DNA of 64,000 nucleotides from Hymenobacter glacieicola (lineage in GTDB: Bacteria > Bacteroidota > Bacteroidia > Cytophagales > Hymenobacteraceae): assembly GCF_014640315.1 (NCBI RefSeq), contig NZ_BMGS01000002.1:345313-409312 (forward strand), given 5' to 3'. The position numbers and the translations under genes were made by a program. A model generated the notes under the pieces. That model made no database searches. It was given only the letters and a program-made list of their open reading frames with translations, and was not told the DNA's origin. This document shows positions 52,286-60,899 of this stretch, piece after piece; within the stretch, counting starts at the first letter, position 1, and every line of letters starts with the position of its first letter.

Positions 52286-52927
52286 CTAGCGCTGTGACAA
52301 CACCCGCTTGCGCAGCTGTTTTAGAGTTTCCGTGGTATCGCCCACAAGCATAACCTCAAATGCGCTCCGTCCCGGTGCCCCCACATTTTGGAAGTAGTGC
52401 ACGTAAGTGTTTTTGATGAGGCTATTGAGCGAAAGGGCAAATACTTGTTCAAAGTAGCGCAGACGGTCAGGAGCACTGTCAAAGAACTGATTGGTGCGCT
52501 CTGCATGTATTACCCGGCAGGCGCTATCCACGAGCTTGGCTGTGTCAGCTTCTTTACCTGCGTTGGCACTTATGTACACGAACAGAGGCTCATCCAGCCG
52601 TACTCGAAACATGTATTCAGCTACTTTGGCCCCTGGTACCGGAGGCTTAGGCGGATGCAAGGCAAAGCGCAACTCGCTGCCGGCCTCCATCAACCGATAG
52701 AATTCAGAAACTTTCGGGTCTTGCATAAGCTGCTGGCGAATATCCTCCTCAGTCCGCACCCGCTGCGGGTTGTAATCATCACCGGCAGGTTGAAAGGGCA
52801 AAAACGCGGATGGCATTGCTGTCAATAGCAACTCAACTCCATCACTTAATATCAGCCGCTCATGAGTTTCAGGGTCATAGAAATGGCCGTTATGGTAATG
52901 AGCCGAGCGGGTATGCAGTACAGGCAT
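52286..52927 (-). CDS. Operon protein of unknown function
   Basis: A 213-residue soluble protein. The N-terminus MPVLHTRSAHYHNGHFYDPE is His-rich and may bind metal; residues 90-125 (LHPPKPPVPGAKVAEYMFR, then VRLDEPLFVYISAN) include a Pro-rich linker. The second half is helical. No known domain was identified. It lies 27 bases after Res and 19 bases before the gene at 51667, so it is probably translated with them. Confidence 0.65.
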   Translation of the reverse strand: MPVLHTRSAHYHNGHFYDPETHERLILSDGVELLLTAMPSAFLPFQPAGDDYNPQRVRTEEDIRQQLMQDPKVSEFYRLMEAGSELRFALHPPKPPVPGAKVAEYMFRVRLDEPLFVYISANAGKEADTAKLVDSACRVIHAERTNQFFDSAPDRLRYFEQVFALSLNSLIKNTYVHYFQNVGAPGRSAFEVMLVGDTTETLKQLRKRVLSQR

Positions 52928-52954
52928 ATAGTTGATCTGTAAGCAGAAGGAGGA

Positions 52955-55675
52955 TTATGACTTAGTAGTAATTAACACAGCCGAGCCATACTCCCGCACC
53001 AGTCCCTTCAGGGTCTTGTTCTCAGCTACAGCTGTGTGGGGAATTAGCACGTATTGCCATGGCTTCCCACCTGTTAGGCTCGTGTACTCAGTAGCATGAG
53101 CGCACCAGGTTTCCGCAGCTTTCTGTTTGGCCAGCACAATAGCATCGTTCATCTCCCTTGTACTCTTCGGCTCCAGCATGTATATAGCCTCCGCAGTTTC
53201 CGCCACGAAATCAGGCTGATACTCCGCTAGCTCATGGTTTTCCTGATAGTGAATCTGAAACTGTCCCTTCGCTGGCCGGAACCACTTTTCAGCATCCCGC
53301 TCCAAAATCACAGCCAGTGCGCGTTCCGTGTCAGAGTCAAACTTCTGTACGGCGTATAGGCACCTCTCAAATCCTCCGAATAGGTAGCGAGGCATATTGC
53401 TCTTGTTGGTTGGTGCCACGCGGTAGTCGAGCACTGGCTCGTTGGCAGAGGTTGTATAAGCGCTTTGCTTGAGCTCCGTAAAGCCTTGGCTGACCTTGAC
53501 ATCATAGCCATCTGTCGACTCGTCCCAGGCGTGCGCCAACATCTGCACGTGCACCGCGCCTGCTATTTCCTTCTGGTAGCTGCGCAATACTCGCCGCGTA
53601 TCATCGAGCGTTAGGTAAGACGTAAAATGTTGCACCACCTGGCTGGCCAAGTCATATAGTAGGTCAGCATGTTCATAGTAGTTCACATCGTCGAAATCGA
53701 CTAAGCCCGCTACTACGTAGTCCTCCAGCCGTTGCTCTTCTACACCATCCCGGCCCAGAGACACCACGGTCTTATCACCCGTCCGCAGCCGCTGAATCCA
53801 CAGCTCATCCGGAATAGCCTGATATTTCATCCCACTCAGGTCCAGCGTAAACGAATGATAGCCCGAGCTTACTTCTCCCTTCGGCACAATTAACACCCGC
53901 GGAATGTCAATGGTCTGCTGCTTGATGAGCGCGAAAGTTTTAGCTACAATAGCCGCCACGTCAGGTTTAGAGGCCGTATTATCGAGCTCCAAATTTAGCT
54001 GCAGGGGTGGTTGCCGAGCCTCCACTGCCTTTACGATGGCTGCCTGCACTTCGGAGCTGGTCAAGTTACTCTGGAGAGGAGCTGTATTGGGCCTATTGGC
54101 TAGGCGCTTAATCTCAGCGTAGGCCAGCTGAGCCAATTGCTGCTCCTCAGGTTTTGCAAATACGGGTGGAGTAGTCGTCTGCCCGGCTACGGAAGCTTGG
54201 CCAGGGCCAGCCACCGGATTTAGGCCCAGCTGATTAGCCAGCATAGATTGCGAAACGGTCGTCTTAATCGACTGCGAGAACGACGAATCATCCAGCTGAA
54301 TTTCCTTCAACTGCAGCACCGAGCCCGGCCGCCGCGCCTCGTCCACAATCTCCTGAAACCGGTCGTGTGCCACGATATTTAGCGTGTCCACTGCCTCCAC
54401 GCCCGTACGCTTGCCATAGGGAAGGCGCAGGCCCCGCCCTATACTCTGCTCAATCAATACCCGAGCATTGGCCGCCCGCAATGGCACAATCGTGTATAGA
54501 TTAGTCACGTCCCAGCCTTCTTTCAGCATGTTCACGTGAATCACAATTTCCGTCGGCTCGTCGGCCTGCTCTACTTTCAGCAGCCGCTCTATTACCTCCT
54601 CCTCCTTGGTACTGGAGTCTACCTGTATCACCTTGTCGCGGTAGGCTCCCTTAAAGAACTCATCCGACTTGATATGGGTCAGCAGTTGCGCGGCGTGCGT
54701 AGTATCACGGGCAATAACCAACACGAAGGGCTTTACCAAGTGCTGCCCAGTTTGCCGGGCATATGTTTCCAGTTCCACCTTCACCTGCTCATGCAGCCGA
54801 ATACCATCCCGGAGCTTTAGATCTTCCAGAGCCTCTGGCAACAGGCCTTTGGGATTGAAATCCTTACGGGTTACTACGGCCGGTTCTTTCACAAACCCAT
54901 CTTCCATGGCTTTGGCCAGCCGGTAGTCAAAGATGATGTTCTTGAAAGGAACTGGACCCTTAGTGGTTTCCACATACGGCGTGGCCGTAAGCTCTAACCC
55001 AAGAATAGGCCGCAGCTCGTTAAGCGCCCTAACCCCCGCACTGGCTCGGTACCGATGGCTTTCGTCCATCAGCAGCACCAAATCGGGCAGTTTAGATAGG
55101 TAGGCGAAATAGCTTTCCCCCAAGTACTCCCCCAACTGCTTAATGCGGGGCGCTTTACCACCTCGTACCTCCGAGTTGATCTTGGAGATGTTGAAGACGT
55201 TGATTTTGCAAGCCAGCGTCTCGTAGAACAAGTCACCGACTCGGTCGGCATAGTTCTCACCCGTGATAACGGCCGGCGGATTAATAGCAAACTCTGCAAT
55301 GCCCTTGAACACATACTTTGGCGTGTTCGGGGTAAAATCTTGGATTAGCTTCTCGTAAATAGTAAGGTTAGGCGCCAGCACAAAGAAGTTGTTGATGCCG
55401 TGTGCCAAGTGCAGGTAGGCAATGAAGGCGCCCATCAGGCGCGTTTTGCCTACCCCAGTGGCTAGCGAAAACCCCACCGACGGGAACTCCCGCTCGAAGT
55501 CTTTCAGCGTTGGAAACTCGCTACGTAGGACTTCCAGCAACTGAGCCGGGTCCGCCTCCTTGGCATCCCGCAATGGTGGAAATACTTCCATAAGCCGGTC
55601 GAGCAGCTCCAGAGAATGGCGCTGAGGAGCGCGCAAACTGAGCCGGCCGGCAATAGCATTTACTTGACGATGCAT
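52955..55675 (-). CDS. Type III restriction enzyme Res-like helicase-nuclease
   Basis: A 906-residue DEAD/DEAH helicase of the type III restriction subunit kind. Motif I is ATGVGKT at 72-78, motif II DESH at 205-208, motif III LTATPYVET near residue 231, and later helicase motifs include INMLKEGWDVTNLYTIVPL-like sequence near 380 and LIEQSIGRGLRLPYG near residue 405. A PD-(D/E)XK nuclease core is visible near the C-terminus: AEYQPDFVAETAEAIYMLEPKS, with PD, then E-x-K. Cleavage depends on ATP-driven translocation and two head-to-head sites in known type III systems. It is 26 bases after mod on the same strand. Confidence 0.9.
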   Translation of the reverse strand: MHRQVNAIAGRLSLRAPQRHSLELLDRLMEVFPPLRDAKEADPAQLLEVLRSEFPTLKDFEREFPSVGFSLATGVGKTRLMGAFIAYLHLAHGINNFFVLAPNLTIYEKLIQDFTPNTPKYVFKGIAEFAINPPAVITGENYADRVGDLFYETLACKINVFNISKINSEVRGGKAPRIKQLGEYLGESYFAYLSKLPDLVLLMDESHRYRASAGVRALNELRPILGLELTATPYVETTKGPVPFKNIIFDYRLAKAMEDGFVKEPAVVTRKDFNPKGLLPEALEDLKLRDGIRLHEQVKVELETYARQTGQHLVKPFVLVIARDTTHAAQLLTHIKSDEFFKGAYRDKVIQVDSSTKEEEVIERLLKVEQADEPTEIVIHVNMLKEGWDVTNLYTIVPLRAANARVLIEQSIGRGLRLPYGKRTGVEAVDTLNIVAHDRFQEIVDEARRPGSVLQLKEIQLDDSSFSQSIKTTVSQSMLANQLGLNPVAGPGQASVAGQTTTPPVFAKPEEQQLAQLAYAEIKRLANRPNTAPLQSNLTSSEVQAAIVKAVEARQPPLQLNLELDNTASKPDVAAIVAKTFALIKQQTIDIPRVLIVPKGEVSSGYHSFTLDLSGMKYQAIPDELWIQRLRTGDKTVVSLGRDGVEEQRLEDYVVAGLVDFDDVNYYEHADLLYDLASQVVQHFTSYLTLDDTRRVLRSYQKEIAGAVHVQMLAHAWDESTDGYDVKVSQGFTELKQSAYTTSANEPVLDYRVAPTNKSNMPRYLFGGFERCLYAVQKFDSDTERALAVILERDAEKWFRPAKGQFQIHYQENHELAEYQPDFVAETAEAIYMLEPKSTREMNDAIVLAKQKAAETWCAHATEYTSLTGGKPWQYVLIPHTAVAENKTLKGLVREYGSAVLITTKS

Positions 55676-55701
55676 CTCTGACGTTGGATAGGGCGGGAAT
55701 A

Positions 55702-57324
55702 TTAGAAAAGGGTCAGCTGGCTGGGCTGCGTATTAGCAGGTACAGGCGCCTGAGGCAGATTCTCCACCCGCAGACTATAATCGTCATGCCCCCACTCGCA
55801 GCGGCTCAGTACATGCTTTGGAATCTTGCGCACCGTCAGATTGTCGAAAGGAGCCGTTCCTTTGAAAGCCGGACATAACACAAGCAGCGTCCTATCTGGA
55901 CCCACTTCCTCCGAAAGTTGCTCCAGCTGTGCGTGCGTAAGCGTCGAAGTTGTCACATATAGAAAATCCGTTTCGTTGGAGAAGCCTTGTTGCCAATACA
56001 CTTCCGGGTTGGGTGCATAAGTAAAGCCTTCCAACTTGCACAACGCTTCCGCTAGCATTTCAGGGTTATAGGCTTTGTTAATGACCCAATTGTCCCAACG
56101 GTCCTTTTCTAAGAGCGACGGAGCGAGAGTGTAGAAGCGAAATCCGCCACCACCTTTCCATTCTACTGCTTTGGTAATACCACCCTGGTCTTCACCATCT
56201 GCTACCTTCTGTAAACGTGGTACAATGTGGGTCTTAGCATGTTCTCCCAACTCTACCATAATCCATCGGCGGCCCATTTTCTGAGCTACCGCACCAGTAG
56301 TGCCAGAGCCGGCAAAGCTGTCAAGAACTAAGTCGCCTGTGTTTGTTGCAATTTCTAAAACACGTTTTATCAAACGCTCCGGTTTAGGAGTATCGAATAT
56401 TTCCTGGCCATCTAGAACAAAAGCATTAGCCTCTTTTTTAGCTTCTTGCGTATTGCCAACCTCAGTTTGAAGCCATATTGTTTGTGGAACTGTACCTGAC
56501 ATTACATCGCTCAAAAATCGCTTGAGTCGTGGTTGGTTGTCACGGTTTTCACCCCACCAGATCCTGTTATCCTTATCAAGGGATTTAAATTTATCTTCTG
56601 ATACACGCCAAAATGTTCCCTTAGGGGGGCCAGATATAAGTCTTCCCTTAGGTGTAATTATGGAATATTGACCAGCACCATAAAAATTCCTTGCAGTTAA
56701 ATTATCAGGGCTCCAAGGCCCACGTGGATCATTATCAGGATTTTTATATCTACTATCCATTTTCTCTGTTCTTGGAAGTAAATTTCTCTTCCATTTATCA
56801 AAATCCTTGGCATAGCAAAGTACATGGTCATGGTTAGCAGACAGTCCTCGAGCAGTTCCTTTAGGTGAGAATATTTTCTCCCAAATAACATTACCAGCAA
56901 AGTTTCTGCGGCCAAATATTTCATCACACAACACTTTGAGATAATGAGCTTCGTTATCATCTACGGTAATCCATATTGAGCCTTCTTCATCCATTAATCT
57001 ACTCAATATTTCTAACCTATCGCGTAGCAATGAAAGCCATAATGAGTGTTCAATACCATCATCATAATGTGTAAATGCACTACCTGTGTTATATGGCGGA
57101 TCAATAAAAACGCACTTTATCTTTCCAGTATACTCTGCTTCAAGAGCTTTGAGAGCTAAGAGATTATCACCCTGGATAAGTATATTGTCAAACTGGTCTT
57201 GATCAGTTACCCGGTGTGCGGCGTGATAGGACAGCGTAGAGTCTTCAAGCAGGATGCGCGGCTCCAGTTTGGGCCGGTTTTCCTTGCCTACCCAGGTCAG
57301 TTCTAGTCGTTGCTTCTTGCTCAT
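55702..57324 (-). CDS. Type III (beta-class) adenine DNA methyltransferase Mod
   Basis: A 540-residue N6-adenine methyltransferase. The catalytic motif DPPY at 75-78 lies before the SAM-binding motif FAGSGTTG at 337-344, the order of the beta class. Between them, about residues 140-320, is the target recognition domain, whose DNA (about 56,450-57,150) is markedly AT-rich compared with the ends, a common sign of TRD exchange. The ATG at 57324 overlaps the stop of the upstream AIPR gene (ATGA). With the following res gene it forms a type III restriction-modification core. Confidence 0.92.
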   Translation of the reverse strand: MSKKQRLELTWVGKENRPKLEPRILLEDSTLSYHAAHRVTDQDQFDNILIQGDNLLALKALEAEYTGKIKCVFIDPPYNTGSAFTHYDDGIEHSLWLSLLRDRLEILSRLMDEEGSIWITVDDNEAHYLKVLCDEIFGRRNFAGNVIWEKIFSPKGTARGLSANHDHVLCYAKDFDKWKRNLLPRTEKMDSRYKNPDNDPRGPWSPDNLTARNFYGAGQYSIITPKGRLISGPPKGTFWRVSEDKFKSLDKDNRIWWGENRDNQPRLKRFLSDVMSGTVPQTIWLQTEVGNTQEAKKEANAFVLDGQEIFDTPKPERLIKRVLEIATNTGDLVLDSFAGSGTTGAVAQKMGRRWIMVELGEHAKTHIVPRLQKVADGEDQGGITKAVEWKGGGGFRFYTLAPSLLEKDRWDNWVINKAYNPEMLAEALCKLEGFTYAPNPEVYWQQGFSNETDFLYVTTSTLTHAQLEQLSEEVGPDRTLLVLCPAFKGTAPFDNLTVRKIPKHVLSRCEWGHDDYSLRVENLPQAPVPANTQPSQLTLF

Positions 57325-59084
57325 GTAGTTGGGGCAATTGGGGGTGTCGCTTGAAGTGCCTGAGCTACTTCTTGTTCCAGGTTTTGAAGCACTGCATCAG
57401 CTAGAGGCTGGGCTAGGTGCATATTTCGGAAAGTTGCAAGATAACCATGGTGCTCCAGCTCTGGTAGTGAGACTGTATAAACTCTCTCAGCCAGCCTATC
57501 CACTTGCTGCGACAGCACAGTCTTATCCTCTTCCGACAGATTAGGATCAACTCGGTTAATCACTTGTGGAAGGGCCTTGGCTACAAATGCCATTATAAAG
57601 TATCGACCATGCCGGAATAGCATCCGTCGATTGTACTCAGTTTCGCTGCTTTCAGAGCCCGCTAATATGCTATCTATAAACCTATAGATACGAACTAACC
57701 TACATGTGCGTATGCCAGTCAAAGTTTCACCAAAAATACGTTGGGTAGTAACAGATCCAGCTTCCCACAGTCTTCCAACTTCCTTTTTAGCAGTCACAAC
57801 TAACTCAAGACCATTGTAATTAGCTTGTCTGCGCCCTGGCTGCACACTAGGTTGCAAAGGGAATCCTAAGCATGCTAATGCTAGTGCTGCACTCTCTAAC
57901 TTGAATGTGTCATCATGCTCAACTTGGGCTTCCTCAGAAGGTCGATAATAGTAAGTTATTCCTATGGCTGCCAACTCCTGTCTTAGGCGCTCCTGAACAG
58001 GCGTGAGGGCTGCAAAATCAATACTATTGACTCTATTCTGACTATTGCGAGCTTTAGTTATCCGGTTTCCTACCTGTAAGGTATCTGGTCCCACTTCTAT
58101 AACAGTAGCTAACACCTTGGCATCAGGCGATATAGTTGTTTCAGCAGCAGCTGCGGCAATTGAACCTGCTGTTTGCGCTCCATTTACGATTGAAAAATTG
58201 ACTAATTCAAAACTATCACTTTGTGATGGAGTAATAATTTCAGCTACTATAGTAATTCCATTGTTTAAGTAGAACAGCTCACTTGGATCATTTTTTATAG
58301 TTTGTAAAATAGAAGGATTTACACCTACTGCCCCTAAGTAGTGACGAATATTTCGATTGAACAACGCATGTCCATGGGCATCAACTATGCGTGTTATCTC
58401 AATAGCACTCATTAATCCGTAGAAAGCTCTTCTTGGGCTGTTAATGGAAATCGAATTTTCTATTGTAACAACATCTACTATTTTTACTGGATTTTGTTCA
58501 TTTCTAGTGTGTAAAAAAATATTTGCTCCTGTTATATATTTCCAAGAGAAAAAAATAGCCGCTACATTCTTTTCAACTCCGTACGCATTTGAGTCGCTAG
58601 AAGCATGAGCGTTAAAATTATCACCAAGAAATACATATATCATTTCCACTTTAAGCCCTGGTGTTCTCAGCGCTTGCTCAATCTCTTGCTGCCTATCCTG
58701 AAACGCCTTGTTTAATTCTGCGAAGCGTTTAGCATGTAAAGCTCTAAGGCCATTAATAGTTTTTTGAGCTTCAGCCTCATTTGGCGAGTTTTGTTTAAAT
58801 TTCGACTGCACGACAATGAGGCGTTTAGTTAGCTGATCAAAAAACACAGCATCCATCCCCTTATCATCACTGCCGTCTGTAAGCGCAGCTGTTGCCGTCA
58901 CGTCGTCTATACCACATTCCATAACTAATGTGTAAGCCGCTAAAGAGCGAGATAACCTATCAGTATCGTGTTGGCTTTCGGTCCAATTTTCTCTGCCGGG
59001 CTTTTCAATTTTGGGCACCATTGAAAAAAAACGTTGCCGAAGTACAGCTTCTATTTGCACTTTAATTTCGTCGGGAGTAGGCAT
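57321..59084 (-). CDS. AIPR-family protein (first copy after the SNF2 gene's AIPR)
   Basis: A 587-residue protein with an AIPR (abortive infection phage resistance) domain: FNRNIRHYLGAVGVN near residue 242, ELFYLNNGITIVAEI near residue 270 and FSIVNGAQTAGS near residue 297. The N-terminus has a PD-(D/E)XK-like core, DKGMDAVFF with Asp78 and IVVQSKFK with Gln93-x-Lys95. The gene lies in AT-rich DNA. Its stop overlaps the mod start. It shares motif positions with the neighbour at 59130-60899. AIPR proteins have been linked to abortive infection; whether they cleave DNA or RNA here is not known. Confidence 0.85.
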   Translation of the reverse strand: MPTPDEIKVQIEAVLRQRFFSMVPKIEKPGRENWTESQHDTDRLSRSLAAYTLVMECGIDDVTATAALTDGSDDKGMDAVFFDQLTKRLIVVQSKFKQNSPNEAEAQKTINGLRALHAKRFAELNKAFQDRQQEIEQALRTPGLKVEMIYVFLGDNFNAHASSDSNAYGVEKNVAAIFFSWKYITGANIFLHTRNEQNPVKIVDVVTIENSISINSPRRAFYGLMSAIEITRIVDAHGHALFNRNIRHYLGAVGVNPSILQTIKNDPSELFYLNNGITIVAEIITPSQSDSFELVNFSIVNGAQTAGSIAAAAAETTISPDAKVLATVIEVGPDTLQVGNRITKARNSQNRVNSIDFAALTPVQERLRQELAAIGITYYYRPSEEAQVEHDDTFKLESAALALACLGFPLQPSVQPGRRQANYNGLELVVTAKKEVGRLWEAGSVTTQRIFGETLTGIRTCRLVRIYRFIDSILAGSESSETEYNRRMLFRHGRYFIMAFVAKALPQVINRVDPNLSEEDKTVLSQQVDRLAERVYTVSLPELEHHGYLATFRNMHLAQPLADAVLQNLEQEVAQALQATPPIAPTT

Positions 59085-59129
59085 GGGTAGGTGTACTATT
59101 AATTATGTGTAATTGTGTATGTCTGGTAC

Positions 59130-60899
59130 TTATGATGTGTAAAGCTGACGAAGTGATGCCTTGCGTAGCCGGCTGCAATCATCTGCTCGACCAAAGACTT
59201 CCAGCAGGGCTGTAGGAGCAGAAAAGCTGCCGTTTGCTTCTTCTCCGACAATTCCTTGGCTGAGACATGCCTGCCATAGTACTTCGCTGCAACGCTCAGC
59301 CATTGCGGCTATGTCACGTTGATCCGTTTCTGTCAGCGTAAGTGTATCTCCTCGTTCAGGGTGCAGGCGCAGGAATACCAACAGTAAAATCAGCCAGCGG
59401 CCATAGGTAAAGTATTCTTGGCGTACCATGCTGGCTTCTTCTGTCGGTAATGTCGCCCATACCACTTGTTGCACTTGCACTGCCCGCCATAACTCCCGTC
59501 CCGTTAGCTCCGCCCGGAAAATGCGTGCATAGCGCGAGGGATAAAGCGCATCATCCGGATAAACCGTGTCTTTCGACCACAATGACTCTGGATCTGCTGT
59601 CAGCCGCGCGCAGAACTCGCAGTCTTCCCCATCAAATAAGATGGCGCAAACTGCCGTAGCTTCTCGCAGTGTAAAGTTGGCTCCATCACTTGCCGGTGTG
59701 TCGTGGCTTTCCTTGTAATGGTAAGTAATACCATCTAGCATTAGTTGCCGCGCCAAGCGGGCCTGCTGCTCATCCAGCGCCGCAAAGTCACGCAACGTCA
59801 CTTGGTTCTGCAAGTTGGTATTGCGCGTGATGCGCTCCGCAAAGTCTATATCATCCGTCACTCGCTCCAGCGACATGATTTTGAGAAAGACGTGCCCCTC
59901 AGCGGCAGCTCCCCCTGCCAGAGCGGCGGCTACTGCTCCTAACGTTTGTGCTCCGTTCACCACTGAGAAGCCTACAGCACGAACTCGCTTCCGCTCTGTA
60001 TTGGCGCTATCCTGTGCATGCACATTCAGCCGTTCGCAATAGGCAGTCAAGCCATTATTGAAATAGAAGAAGTTCTCCGGCTCCTGAGTAACGGTTGCCG
60101 TGATTTGTTGATTGACAACGGTATCACCCTGATATCCGCGTAGGTTAGCTGCTATCAACCGTGTCCCATGCTGTTGTGCCAGAGCTGCTAGCTCCGACAG
60201 TGGTAGCAGGCCATAAATAGTCTCGTAAGGAGTCCGTACCCAGCCCGGGTAAAGCAGGGTCAGTTGAACCTCAGGTACGCCCGGTGCTTCCTCAGCACCA
60301 GTAATCCAGTCATAGAGTGTTGTCAGATTACAGCTCTTCCACTGCAGAAAATCATCATCTGGCAAATAGGCCTGGCACATAGCATCGAGTAGCCGGTGCC
60401 GGTCATCCGACAGAGTATGAATACCGCTGTATGCCAGTACTGCTCGTACCCGCGGCCTGTCGAACCCTAGTAGGTTACGTAATTGCGGCAGCTTTGCCCG
60501 CCACGAAGCATTTCCATCAAAGGCCTCAAATCTGCCATGCAGCAGATCGTCAATGCCCGCCCGGAACTTTGTAACATCCCCCAATGCTGGCTCGCCTCGC
60601 CCGTTTTGGTGGTACTTCGACTGCACAATCCAGATTTCATGAGAGGTAGGGGTATAGTGTATAGCATCAATCCCCCCGTCTGCATAGCCATCCACCACGG
60701 CGGCGGCAGCTTCCACCAACGTGCACCCCGACAAACGGTGAATAGTAAATGCCGCCAACGCCCGGCTTAAAAAGTTTGCCTCACGTTCTGCCTCCGTTCC
60801 TATGGTAGCTTCAGGCAGCAAACCGGTAAAATCGGTTCGTAGGCGGCGCTGTACATGTCCTAATTCATTTGGTATTCCAATAGTACCTGCAGGGCTCAT
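59130..60899 (-). CDS. AIPR-family protein, paralogue upstream
   Basis: A 589-residue protein of the same family: LIAANLRGYQGDTVVNQQI near residue 240, FFYFNNGLTAYCERL near residue 270 and FSVVNGAQTLGA near residue 300. The nuclease-like core is DGGIDAIHYTPTSHEIWIVQ, then SKYH: Asp78 and Gln93-x-Lys95 are at the same residue numbers as in the second AIPR protein, although most of the sequence has diverged. GC is higher than in its partner. The start codon overlaps the SNF2 stop (ATGA), coupling translation. It precedes the second AIPR gene by 45 bases. Confidence 0.85.
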   Translation of the reverse strand: MSPAGTIGIPNELGHVQRRLRTDFTGLLPEATIGTEAEREANFLSRALAAFTIHRLSGCTLVEAAAAVVDGYADGGIDAIHYTPTSHEIWIVQSKYHQNGRGEPALGDVTKFRAGIDDLLHGRFEAFDGNASWRAKLPQLRNLLGFDRPRVRAVLAYSGIHTLSDDRHRLLDAMCQAYLPDDDFLQWKSCNLTTLYDWITGAEEAPGVPEVQLTLLYPGWVRTPYETIYGLLPLSELAALAQQHGTRLIAANLRGYQGDTVVNQQITATVTQEPENFFYFNNGLTAYCERLNVHAQDSANTERKRVRAVGFSVVNGAQTLGAVAAALAGGAAAEGHVFLKIMSLERVTDDIDFAERITRNTNLQNQVTLRDFAALDEQQARLARQLMLDGITYHYKESHDTPASDGANFTLREATAVCAILFDGEDCEFCARLTADPESLWSKDTVYPDDALYPSRYARIFRAELTGRELWRAVQVQQVVWATLPTEEASMVRQEYFTYGRWLILLLVFLRLHPERGDTLTLTETDQRDIAAMAERCSEVLWQACLSQGIVGEEANGSFSAPTALLEVFGRADDCSRLRKASLRQLYTS

